DNA of 64,000 bases, taken from contig NZ_QFFF01000001.1 in the NCBI RefSeq assembly GCF_003129465.1, positions 1,659,501 to 1,723,500 of the forward strand, read 5' to 3'. Shown piece after piece: positions 56,681 to 64,000 of the stretch (its first letter is position 1; each line of letters begins with the position of its first letter). Under the pieces are notes generated by a model. That model was not told the origin of the DNA and made no database searches. It saw nothing but the letters and a program-made list of their open reading frames with translations. The DNA comes from Sphingosinicella humi (GTDB taxonomy: Bacteria; Pseudomonadota; Alphaproteobacteria; Sphingomonadales; Sphingomonadaceae). The translations under genes and the position numbers were made by a program.

Positions 56681-58297
56681 CTAAAGCATGCTCTCCTGCC
56701 GGGTCGTCTCCTCGCGTCTCGCGCGGCGGAGGGCGATCAGGGGGTCGACGAAAGGCAGGGCAGGGCGTGCGCCGCGGAAGAGCTCGGCCAGGGTGAGGAT
56801 CTGAAGGCGGGGCCAGCCTCGTCCCCATTCGTCGGTGAAGCGGCCGACCGCCGCTGCCTCGCGCAGCATCGGGCCGGTCGGGAGCGCGGCGGTGATGAAG
56901 ACGCCGATCGGCGCCTTCTCGCGCTCCATAGCGCTGTGGAGATCGCGGATCATCTGCACGCCGACATGGGTGCCGCCCTTCACCGAGACGAGCGCCTTCT
57001 CGGTGCGCTTGCCGTCGGGCTTGAAATAGATGACGCCGTCGACGCCGCCGTCCGCGCCCTTCTTCTTGCCGTCGAGCGGAATGCCGTCGACGCGCGCCAC
57101 CGCCCACCATTGGAACTGATATTTGTCGCGCCGGGCGAGATCGAGGGCGGAGGCGAGATCCTTGGGTGTGCCCTCGACGGTGAACGCGCAATCGGGGAAG
57201 GCGTCCCTCATGCGGCGCTCGATCAGCGAAATGGCGAGATGGGTGACGTCGATCCCGATCCAGCGACGGCCGAGCTTCTCGGCGGCGTGGACGGCGGTGC
57301 CGCAGCCGCAGAAGGGATCGAGCACCAGATCGCCTTCGTTCGAGGAGGCGGCGATGATGCGCTCGAGCAACGCCAGCGGCTTCTGGGTCGGATAGCCGAG
57401 CCGTTCCTGCGCCCTTGAGTTGATCGGCGGGATGTCGTCCCACAGCGCCTGGAGCGGCAGACCCTTAGCCTCGTCCAGATAGCGTTTCAGCCTTATGCCG
57501 CCGGCGCGAGTGAAGTGTAGGCGGTTCTCTCCGTCGAGACGACGCATGGTGTCGGGCGGGACCCGCCACAGTGACGTGCAGCCTTTATATTCATAGGTGT
57601 AACCGCCGCCCGACAAGCCCTTGGCGGTGAGATTGTCGTCCATCCAGAGGCGGCCGTCGGGATCTCGATTGCGAAAGCGGGCGATGTAATCTTCGCTATA
57701 GGCGCTGTAGATGGGATTCCAGACCCGGTTCGGTCCCTTGGAATAGAAGAGGATGATGTCGGTGTTGCGGCCGAACTTGCCGGCATCGTTATGAGCCGTG
57801 GTGCGCTTCCAAGTTATCTCGTTGAGGTAATTTTCCGGCCCGAACACCCCGTCGAGCAGCAGCTTCAGATAGTGCGAAGCCGTGGGATCGCAGTGGAGGT
57901 AGAGGCTGCCGGTGGGCTTCAGCACGCGGTGGAGCTCGATGAGCCGGATCGCCATCATCGAGAGATAGGCCATCATGTCGTTCTCGCCGAGAAAGGTCCG
58001 CATTGCGCGCAGAAGATCGAAGGCGCGCGCATAGCCCGAGCGCATCACCTGTTCGAAGGCGTCCTCGGCGGCGTTGTTCCAATGCCAGCTATCCTCGAAC
58101 GCCTCGATCTGGCTGTCGGCGGCGAGACCGGCGGGCGACTTGAAGAGGATGTTGTAGTTGGCGTTCGAATTGAATGGGGGGTCGAGATAGACGAGATCGA
58201 CGCTCTCGTCCGCCACATGCTCGCGCAGTGCGTCGAGATTGTCGGCATAGTAAAGCCGGTTCGTCACTGGTCGCTGCGCCCCCTGGACGCGCACCAT
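56681..58297 (-). CDS. DNA methyltransferase fused to an Mrr-like nuclease domain
   Basis: A 538-aa protein. Residues ~15-380 are an amino-methyltransferase of the beta class: motif IV DPPF at 39-42 comes first, the AdoMet motif DPFCGCGT at 327-334 comes late, and PTQKP precedes it, so it methylates adenine N6 or cytosine N4. Residues ~390-540 look like a PD-(D/E)XK nuclease of the Mrr type: GADGGVDG (414-421) gives the Asp, VSVKGG (437-442) the xK, VQMIRDLH the following helix, and IGVFITA the next strand. A stand-alone restriction-modification or modification-dependent enzyme is possible. The start could be a GTG at 58267. No separate endonuclease or specificity gene is adjacent. Confidence 0.82.
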   Translation of the reverse strand: MVRVQGAQRPVTNRLYYADNLDALREHVADESVDLVYLDPPFNSNANYNILFKSPAGLAADSQIEAFEDSWHWNNAAEDAFEQVMRSGYARAFDLLRAMRTFLGENDMMAYLSMMAIRLIELHRVLKPTGSLYLHCDPTASHYLKLLLDGVFGPENYLNEITWKRTTAHNDAGKFGRNTDIILFYSKGPNRVWNPIYSAYSEDYIARFRNRDPDGRLWMDDNLTAKGLSGGGYTYEYKGCTSLWRVPPDTMRRLDGENRLHFTRAGGIRLKRYLDEAKGLPLQALWDDIPPINSRAQERLGYPTQKPLALLERIIAASSNEGDLVLDPFCGCGTAVHAAEKLGRRWIGIDVTHLAISLIERRMRDAFPDCAFTVEGTPKDLASALDLARRDKYQFQWWAVARVDGIPLDGKKKGADGGVDGVIYFKPDGKRTEKALVSVKGGTHVGVQMIRDLHSAMEREKAPIGVFITAALPTGPMLREAAAVGRFTDEWGRGWPRLQILTLAELFRGARPALPFVDPLIALRRARREETTRQESML

Positions 58298-58479
58298 CGG
58301 GCGTGCATTCCCGAACGGCTACGCTCGAATGATCCGGAATGGTGAGAGTTGGCGTTCGAGCAGGAGCAGGGGGCGGAAGCAGACAGGAACGCTGGCGGTT
58401 ATACCCGGCGGGAATATGCAGCGTTCACGTAATCGTATAGATTGTTGCAGCTAATGCCTAAATCACGCGGTAGGACGCC

Positions 58480-59340
58480 ATGTGGGGGTGGATCGCCGGA
58501 GCAATAATTGCGGGATTGTCTGCAATCGCCATTTATGGATGGGCTCAAACGCGGGATTCGGGCCTAAATAAATGGAATAATTACGGACAGGGGCTGTTCG
58601 GGATCGTATCGGCCATAGCGGTCATGATCGCCGGCCTTTTCTATTTCGTCGAAAGACGCGACAAGGCCCGGCTCGACGTTGACATAGAGGCGAAGGTCCA
58701 CCGCCTCTGGCCGAAGGATGCCGAACTCTTCGCGTCGGGAGACGTTTGGCCAAGAGAATTACTGCTGACGGTCCGTGTTCCAATCGAGAACAAGAGCTAC
58801 AGGAAGGTTCTTCTGAGATGCCTGTCAGTTGACTTGCTGGCACTGCCGTCCGGAGCGGCCCTTGAACGGCGAAATCCAAGTCAGGATCTTAAATTCCGGC
58901 GCCTCGCCCGGTACGAGTACATAGCTTATGACGCGGCATTGAGGGAGGCGGACGGCTCCCTAACTCCTCCCGACGAAGACATCGCCGCCTGCCTAGCCGC
59001 CGAGAGGGAGCGATACTCGGACGCGGATGTGAGGCCGCTCTTCATGTGGCGGGCCCTGCACCTGGAGCCGGGCGAAGCCGACGACGTCTATTTCGAGACG
59101 GCGGTGAGCTGCAAATATTCGGCCGTCCGGATCATCGTGAAGGTGAGGCGCGCGCCGGAGGCTCCGGTCCATGAGACGAAGACCGTGCTGCCCATCGTCG
59201 ACACGTGCCGGGGCCTGCGAGAGACAAGGAGCAGCGGCGCCCAGCCCGCCGGAACGCAGGCCACGGACGAACCTGCGCTCGCGATCTCCGTAGGGGATGG
59301 AGACGCGAGTGCCGAAAGCGAGACGGTACGACCCGAGTGA
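58480..59340 (+). CDS. Membrane-anchored protein of unknown function
   Basis: A 286-aa protein with two TM helices (WIAGAIIAGLSAIAIYGW and GIVSAIAVMIAGLFYFV) and a large cytoplasmic or periplasmic beta-rich domain (LLLTVRVPIENKSYRKVLLRC, DDVYFETAVSCKY). The start of the gene and its upstream region are somewhat AT-richer than neighbours. It diverges from the methyltransferase-nuclease gene. Not a known effector to me; a membrane partner for a defence enzyme is conceivable but unsupported. Confidence 0.62.
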   Translation: MWGWIAGAIIAGLSAIAIYGWAQTRDSGLNKWNNYGQGLFGIVSAIAVMIAGLFYFVERRDKARLDVDIEAKVHRLWPKDAELFASGDVWPRELLLTVRVPIENKSYRKVLLRCLSVDLLALPSGAALERRNPSQDLKFRRLARYEYIAYDAALREADGSLTPPDEDIAACLAAERERYSDADVRPLFMWRALHLEPGEADDVYFETAVSCKYSAVRIIVKVRRAPEAPVHETKTVLPIVDTCRGLRETRSSGAQPAGTQATDEPALAISVGDGDASAESETVRPE

Positions 59341-59525
59341 AGGCGCTGCGAGGGAACGCATCTTGCTGGTCGCAAAGCTCTTGCCGCCGGCTGGACGGTG
59401 AACGAGGCTGCTTGCTCGCTGGGTGAGTCGCCGCTTGCCGAAGGGAAGCGGACGTTCGTCGAAAGCTGTCGGCTGGTAATGTGGCCACGGGCCATGAGCG
59501 GCGCACAGGATCAGGGAGGCTCCAT

Positions 59526-60284
59526 ATGAGGATGAAGGCTTTGATGATGGCGATGGCGCTCGCGCTGCCGACAATGGGGGTCGAGGCGGCTCCGGCGGAT
59601 GTCGCGGCGGCGGTGGCGGCAACGGACCGCCCGGCCGAGGCGGTGAAGCTCGACGAGAGCCGTCGGCCGGCCGAGGTGCTGACCTTCCTCGGCCTGGAGA
59701 AGGGTGAGGACGCCTTGGACCTGTTCACCGGCACCGGCTATTATGCCGAGATCATGGGCCGCGCGGTTGGGCCCGAGGGCAGCGTCGTCGCCTGGGAGCC
59801 GGCCAATTTCTACGACGAGAAGGCCAAGGAGACGCTTGCCGCCGTCACGGCCCGCGTGCCCAATGTGCGGGTTCACGTCGCGCCGGCGACCGCCCCCGCT
59901 TTGCCGGAAAACAGCTTCGACTTCGCGATGCTCCACCTCAACTATCACGACGCCTATTGGGAGAGCGAGAAGTACAAGTTCCCGCGGCTGGATCCGGCGG
60001 CCTTCCTCGGTGCCATTCACGCCGCGATGAAGCCCGGCGGGACCGTCGGCGTCATCGATCATGTCGCGACGCCGGGCGGCGACACGCGCGAAGTGGTGGA
60101 GGCGCTGCATCGGATCGATCCGGCGGTGATCCGCGCCGATTTCGAACGGGCCGGGTTCGTGTTCGACGGCGAGAGCGACCTGCTTCGCAACCCCGATGAC
60201 GATCACGCCAAGTCGGTGTTCGATCCCGCCGTGCGCGGCAAGACCGATCGCGTGGTCTATCGCTTCCGCAAGCCCGCCGCCTGA
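59526..60284 (+). CDS. Exported class I methyltransferase-like protein
   Basis: A 252-aa protein with a signal peptide (MRMKALMMAMALALPTMGVEAAP) followed by a Rossmann methyltransferase core: LDLFTGTGYYAEIM (motif I), VVAWEPANFYD, FDFAMLHLNYHDAY and AAMKPGGTVGVIDH. AdoMet is not expected in the periplasm, so export of this fold is odd, though similar predicted proteins are common in alphaproteobacteria. Activity is uncertain. ATG 59526 has AGGGAGG upstream. Confidence 0.8.
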   Translation: MRMKALMMAMALALPTMGVEAAPADVAAAVAATDRPAEAVKLDESRRPAEVLTFLGLEKGEDALDLFTGTGYYAEIMGRAVGPEGSVVAWEPANFYDEKAKETLAAVTARVPNVRVHVAPATAPALPENSFDFAMLHLNYHDAYWESEKYKFPRLDPAAFLGAIHAAMKPGGTVGVIDHVATPGGDTREVVEALHRIDPAVIRADFERAGFVFDGESDLLRNPDDDHAKSVFDPAVRGKTDRVVYRFRKPAA

Positions 60285-60289
60285 GCCGA

Positions 60290-60580
60290 TTAAGGCCCCG
60301 TCCGCCAATCGAAGGCGAGCGGGGCCTCGCGGAAGGCGAAGCGGTCGAGATGGGAGGCGACGACCGCCTTCATCCGCGCCAGGGTTTCCGAATCCTCCGC
60401 CTCGATCCGGACGTCGAGCGCGTCGGCATCGGCCGTCATCGTGGCGACGGCGCGCTCGAACCGGACGACAGCGCTGGCCGGCGTCCATTCAACTTGCAGC
60501 TTGTGACTCCAATGCTTGCAGAGCTGCTGGATATATTTGCCGCCATGGGCGGTCGGCACGCGCGCCGTCGCCTTATCCAT
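60290..60580 (-). CDS. DUF2218 protein
   Basis: A 96-aa protein matching DUF2218 (ATARVPTAHGGKYIQQLCKHWSHK, then FAFREAPLAFDW). Often adjacent to siderophore or YceI-type genes; function unknown. Its start is 1 bp from the stop of the upstream yceI-like gene, so the two are co-translated. Confidence 0.86.
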   Translation of the reverse strand: MDKATARVPTAHGGKYIQQLCKHWSHKLQVEWTPASAVVRFERAVATMTADADALDVRIEAEDSETLARMKAVVASHLDRFAFREAPLAFDWRTGP

Positions 60581-60581
60581 C

Positions 60582-61211
60582 TCAGGCGACCGGATTGAAC
60601 TCGCCGCTGATCGTCAGCTTGACCTCGTCGCTGACGCCGGGGACGGCATAGTTCATCCCGAAGTCGCTGCGCTTGACGGCGCCTTCGGCCGAGAAGCCGG
60701 CGACATAGGTTCCGGCCATATTCTCGCCGGCCTTGTTGAAGGTGACCTTGAGCGTCAGCGGCTTGGTCACGCCCAGCAGGGTGAAGTCGCCGGTGACGTC
60801 GGCGGTGGTGGCGCCGGTCGGGACGACCGAGGTGGAGACGAAGGTCGCGGTCGGGAATTTCTCGACGTTGAAGAAGTCGGCGCTCTCGAGGTGCTTCTCG
60901 AGCGCCTCGTTGTGGCCGTCGACCGAGTCCGTCTGCACGGTCACCGACAGCTTGCTGTTCGCCGGATTAGCGGGGTCGAGGTTCAGCTTGGCATCGAAGT
61001 CGGTGAACTCGCCATAATAGGTCGAAAAGCCGAAATGCGATGCCGACCAGATGATCTTCGCGTGACTCTTGTCGAGCGTATAGGCGCCGCCGCGGACATC
61101 CTGCTGGGCGGCGACGGCCGGCGTTTCCGTCGTGGGCTGCTGCTGGGCGATGGCATGGGGGGCGGCGACGGCAACGGCGGCGGCCGCGAGGGCGAGGGCG
61201 ATCTTGCGCAT
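60582..61211 (-). CDS. YceI-family periplasmic protein
   Basis: A 209-aa lipocalin-like, isoprenoid-binding protein with a signal peptide (MRKIALALAAAAVAVAAPHAIAQ). YceI hallmarks: GGAYTLDKSHAKIIWSASHFGFS, SVTVQTDSVDGHNEALEKHL, and KRSDFGMNYAVPGVSDEVKL. The ATG at 61211 is the natural start; upstream open frame is not signal-like. First gene of a two-gene unit with DUF2218. Confidence 0.92.
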   Translation of the reverse strand: MRKIALALAAAAVAVAAPHAIAQQQPTTETPAVAAQQDVRGGAYTLDKSHAKIIWSASHFGFSTYYGEFTDFDAKLNLDPANPANSKLSVTVQTDSVDGHNEALEKHLESADFFNVEKFPTATFVSTSVVPTGATTADVTGDFTLLGVTKPLTLKVTFNKAGENMAGTYVAGFSAEGAVKRSDFGMNYAVPGVSDEVKLTISGEFNPVA

Positions 61212-61436
61212 GGCTGGGACGATCCTTGATTTCTGGTCTGTCGGGGAAAAGGGGAACCGGCCACGCCGGCAGGTTCCATCTAGGGAGATGACCAGAGGGG
61301 CGAAAGCCGCTTCCGGCGAACCCCGGGGTTGCATTTTGAGCAACACAGGGCCGAGAAACACGGCTCCGAAGTGCTTTTCAGCGCCAAATATGCTATGGTT
61401 AATCGTCGCCAGAGTCTCAAGGAAAGGAGACACTCC

Positions 61437-61832
61437 ATGGCCGAACAGATGGCAGAACCGCGCACCGACATGTTGGATTATGCGCACGAGCTGATCTCAT
61501 CGCGGCGGGTCGAGGGGACTCCGGTTTACAACCGGAAGGACGAGCGGCTGGGGTCGATCCACTCGGTGATGATCGAAAAGAGGAGCGGCAAGGTCGCCTA
61601 TGCGGTGATGTCGTTCGGAGGCTTCCTCGGCATGCGTGAGCATGTCCATCCGGTGCCTTGGGAAATGCTGACCTACGATGTCGATTTGGACGCCTATGTC
61701 GTCGATTTGACTCGCGAGCAGCTCACCAACGCGCCGACGATGCGGCTGGATGAAGCCGACCGACCGCGCAGCCGCGAATATGACGAGGAAGTTTCGGGCT
61801 ATTACGGCACGATGCCCTGGTGGGGGCTGTAA
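61437..61832 (+). CDS. PRC-barrel domain protein
   Basis: A 131-aa protein with one PRC barrel (GTPVYNRKDERLGSIHSVMI, KVAYAVMSFGGFLGMREHVHPVPWEML) and a C-terminal charged tail ending in PWWGL. Likely a small binding or stress protein. GGAAAGGAG precedes ATG 61437. It lies 6 bp upstream of the ABM gene. Confidence 0.88.
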   Translation: MAEQMAEPRTDMLDYAHELISSRRVEGTPVYNRKDERLGSIHSVMIEKRSGKVAYAVMSFGGFLGMREHVHPVPWEMLTYDVDLDAYVVDLTREQLTNAPTMRLDEADRPRSREYDEEVSGYYGTMPWWGL

Positions 61833-61838
61833 GCCGAA

Positions 61839-62156
61839 GTGTTCGTCGCCGTCTATTGGTGGCGCGTGCATGCCGGCAAGGAAGATCAGTTCCGCGAAGC
61901 TTGGCGTCGCGGCACGGAGGCGATCACGCGCCTCTACGGGAGCTATGGCTCACGGCTGCACCAGGATCGCGACGGACGTTTCGTCGGCGTTGCCGAATGG
62001 CCGGACGAGGCCAGCTGGCAGAGGGCCTTCGACGCCAGGATGGCGTATGACGACCCGGAAGCGCGGGCGATGTGGCTCGACGCCATCGCTGAGGCGCCGC
62101 GCGAGCCTGCTTTCACCATGACCGTCACCGACGACCTGCTGACGCGGCGGGCCTGA
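61839..62156 (+). CDS. ABM-domain (antibiotic biosynthesis monooxygenase fold) protein
   Basis: A 105-aa dimeric ferredoxin-like fold protein (VYWWRVHAGKEDQFREAW, SYGSRLHQDRDGRFVGVAEWPDEASWQRAF). The start is GTG at 61839, just after the PRC-barrel stop, giving the usual N-terminal strand. Reaction unknown; many ABM proteins are haem- or quinone-handling or simply structural. Confidence 0.8.
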   Translation: MFVAVYWWRVHAGKEDQFREAWRRGTEAITRLYGSYGSRLHQDRDGRFVGVAEWPDEASWQRAFDARMAYDDPEARAMWLDAIAEAPREPAFTMTVTDDLLTRRA

Positions 62157-62189
62157 GTCCATTCACGCGAGTCTGGATTGCGGCGGGCG

Positions 62190-62711
62190 TCAGGCGCCGG
62201 CAGCGGCCTCGATGGCGGCGGCATAGACGGCCTGGTCGGGTGCGCTGAAGCAGACGAAGAGGATTTCCTCGAAAAGATCGGGATTGCGGCGGATCACGTC
62301 GTCGACGGTGGCGGCGGCGATGCCGGCCGCCCGGTCGATCGGATAGCCGTAGACGCCGGTCGAGATGGCGGGGAAGGCGATGGTGCGAAGGCCGTGCGCT
62401 TCGGCGACGCCGAGGCTGCTCCTGTAGCAGGCGGCGAGCTTGCCGGCCTCGCGGCTCGCCCCGCCGCGCCAGACCGGGCCGACGGTGTGGATGACGTGGC
62501 GCGCGGGGAGGGCGTAGCCGCGGGTCAACCGCGCCTCGCCCACCGGGCAGCCGCCGAGGGTCCGGCATTCCTCCAGCAGCCCTGGTCCGGCAGCCCGATG
62601 AATGGCGCCGTCGACGCCGCCGCCGCCGAGCAGCGAGCTGTTCGCGGCATTGACGATGGCATCGACGGCAAGCGTGGTGATGTCGGCCTGGATCGCGCGC
62701 CAAATCGTCAT
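62190..62711 (-). CDS. Macro-domain O-acetyl-ADP-ribose deacetylase (YmdB-like)
   Basis: A 173-aa macro domain: [51 protein letters not shown] and [14 protein letters not shown]. It should bind and hydrolyse ADP-ribose derivatives in the cytoplasm. All the key Asn, Asp and glycine-rich loops are present. Single gene. Confidence 0.93.
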   Translation of the reverse strand: MTIWRAIQADITTLAVDAIVNAANSSLLGGGGVDGAIHRAAGPGLLEECRTLGGCPVGEARLTRGYALPARHVIHTVGPVWRGGASREAGKLAACYRSSLGVAEAHGLRTIAFPAISTGVYGYPIDRAAGIAAATVDDVIRRNPDLFEEILFVCFSAPDQAVYAAAIEAAAGA

Positions 62712-62745
62712 GCGACGATGATAGCATCACTCCAGGGCGGAGGCC

Positions 62746-63636
62746 TCAGTGAATGTCGGCGGGGGCGTCCTTCCAGCGACCGCTATTTTCATATTCAGGA
62801 CGCACCCGCGACTGGGGGAGGCGGTCCGTCGCCGTGACGACCGGGGCGGGTGCCGGGGCGATGGGCGTGAATGTCTCCGCGTCTCGCGCGTTCGGCACGA
62901 AGGCCGGCGCGGCGGCATAGCGGATGCGCGCGGCGGGCCCCGGCTCACGGCCAGAATAGATTTGGGTGAAGGCGCTCGGCGCGTCGATCGCGCCCGGCCG
63001 GCGATAGAAGATATGGGACCCGATCACCGCCGTCCTCGTCAGCGCCGGCGCCCAGCCGGGGTAGACGCTGAGCGTGTGATAGTGGGTGGAATGGCCGACG
63101 GGGGCGAATATTCGGCCGGCAATCGCCTCGGCGGCAATGTGGCGGGCGCGGGCCCAGGCAATCCCGGTCGGACGATGGACGAGCGAGCCGTCGCAGGTGA
63201 AGGTGAACTGGCAGCCGGGACCGGTCTTCATCGGTCCCTGATAGACGACGCCGCAGATGCTCTTCGGATAGTCGGGATGGCGGACGCGGTTGAGCACGAC
63301 CTGTGCCACGGCGCGCTGCCCTTCCTCCGCCTCCGAACGCGCTTCGTAATAGATGGCTTCGGCGAGACAATCGAGGGCGCGCATGCCGTCGACGCTGCTC
63401 GCCGCCCGGAACGGGATGGAGGTCGCGGCGGGGAGGAGCTCCAGCCGGGAGGGAAGGGCGGAGGGCGCTGCGACCGGGACTGCCGGTGGCAGCTCTAGGG
63501 AGACGCCTGCCATCGACCCGGGGGACTGAAGGCGCGCCGTTTCGGGAACGCAGGACGCCGCCGGCACCAGCAGCGCGAGCGCAAGCCATTCGCGCCGCGA
63601 CCGGTCCTGCCTTCTGCGCTTCCGGATGGATGCCAT
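62746..63636 (-). CDS. SleB-type cell-wall hydrolase (Hydrolase_2)
   Basis: A 296-aa exported or membrane-tethered murein hydrolase. After a basic, hydrophobic N-terminus (REWLALALLVPAASC, possibly a lipobox) comes a Pro-rich linker, then the hydrolase core: CLAEAIYYEARSEAEEGQRA with the catalytic Glu, QVVLNRVRHPDYPKSICGVVYQG, and CQFTFTCDGS. The C-terminal ~60 residues are low complexity (PIAPAPAPVVTATD). A likely lytic transglycosylase. Confidence 0.9.
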   Translation of the reverse strand: MASIRKRRRQDRSRREWLALALLVPAASCVPETARLQSPGSMAGVSLELPPAVPVAAPSALPSRLELLPAATSIPFRAASSVDGMRALDCLAEAIYYEARSEAEEGQRAVAQVVLNRVRHPDYPKSICGVVYQGPMKTGPGCQFTFTCDGSLVHRPTGIAWARARHIAAEAIAGRIFAPVGHSTHYHTLSVYPGWAPALTRTAVIGSHIFYRRPGAIDAPSAFTQIYSGREPGPAARIRYAAAPAFVPNARDAETFTPIAPAPAPVVTATDRLPQSRVRPEYENSGRWKDAPADIH

Positions 63637-63824
63637 GCGTTTTGCCCGCCTCGCCCGCTCTCGGGAGCGCGGACCTTAGCGGCAAATGATGAGGGTTTCG
63701 TTAGGCCAATTCGGGCTGTCCCGGAGCGGGACGGGCGGGCCTCGGCGTTTCCAGCGCCGGCGGGCGTGGATCGGATCGGCGCGTGGCGGCGTTCTTTGAA
63801 CGAGTTGAATGTCCAGGAGTATTC

Positions 63825-64000
63825 ATGCGTATCCCACTATTGACTGCCTCATTGGCGGCGTTGCTGACCGCGACGGCCTGCAGCGACCATGCCGATCCCG
63901 TCGAGGCCAAGACGGCCGAGCTCGCGGTCGCGCCCGACGATGTGAGCGCCGAGGATTTGCGCGGCGCCGTCACCGACGAGCGGGTGGCCCGCTTCTACGA
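63825..64000 (+). CDS. Lipoprotein gene cut by the window end
   Basis: ATG 63825 with CAGGAG upstream opens a frame to the window edge: a lipoprotein signal (MRIPLLTASLAALLTATAC, Cys19) then SDHADPVEAKTAELAVAPDD and a DERVARFYE segment. The last phrase resembles the start of the periplasmic part of some L,D-transpeptidases, but too little is present to name it. No stop within the window. Confidence 0.6.
   Translation, partial: MRIPLLTASLAALLTATACSDHADPVEAKTAELAVAPDDVSAEDLRGAVTDERVARFY

Overview
The window is 64 kb of high-GC chromosome with dense genes, short intergenic gaps and many ATGA start/stop overlaps. Gene content points to an alphaproteobacterium of the Sphingomonadales: the lptC-lptA-lptB-rpoN block, an RGG-type cold-shock protein, a TolA-like coiled-coil protein, single-domain RNase D, many secreted peptidases, and abundant short palindromic (REP-like) repeats. 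The assignment to order is inference from gene content; no rRNA or complete marker set is present.

Layout. 0.1-4.4 kb: an AlkA-type DNA glycosylase with a decayed 3' partial copy next to it, a 2Fe-2S ferredoxin, a SpoU rRNA methyltransferase, a membrane protein and a secreted M20 peptidase. 4.5-10.3 kb: an arginine operon, argC-argJ-argB-argF-argR-argG, headed by a near-perfect ARG-box palindrome and closed by a terminator; argD is not in it. 10.3-16.6 kb: a DmeF-type metal exporter, a DUF455 protein, an M23 peptidase, a wHTH-TM-TPR regulator and purC. 16.7-26.8 kb: thioesterase, oligopeptidase B, aminopeptidase P, tRNA-Thr(GGU), SulP permease, M19 dipeptidase, ZIP transporter, an RNase AS-like nuclease and a cytochrome c/Vgb-like pair. 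26.8-32.2 kb: an Lhr-type helicase and an MBL exonuclease (parts of a ligase-associated repair set, without the ligase), small proteins, and an RGG/two-cold-shock-domain protein. 32.4-42.3 kb: DUF808 protein, RNase D, lptC-lptA-lptB-rpoN, a nucleotidyltransferase, gyrB and recF. 42.4-47.1 kb: TolA-like protein, VOC protein, cold-shock protein, small proteins, a Crp/Fnr regulator facing DUF4242, CHRD and DUF2267 genes. 47.2-53.7 kb: an SRAP (HMCES/YedK) gene, a decayed second SRAP copy, one AT-rich gene that looks foreign (P-loop ATPase fused to a cold-shock domain), and uvrA. 53.9-64 kb: lipoprotein, YczE-like protein, TPR protein, a DNA methyltransferase fused to an Mrr-like nuclease domain, a membrane protein, a secreted methyltransferase-like protein, DUF2218/YceI, PRC-barrel, ABM, macro-domain and SleB-type genes, and the start of a lipoprotein gene cut by the window edge.

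Three things stand out. (1) The AT-rich, TTG-initiated 616-aa ATPase with a C-terminal cold-shock domain at 48.7-50.5 kb is a plausible uncharacterised defence-type gene. (2) The methyltransferase-nuclease fusion at 56.7-58.3 kb may be a one-chain restriction-modification or modification-dependent enzyme. (3) Palindromic repeats of at least three sequence types sit not only between genes but in frame inside recF, uvrA and a TolA-like gene, and form the C-terminus of a 48-aa protein. All family names come from motif reading, not database searches.
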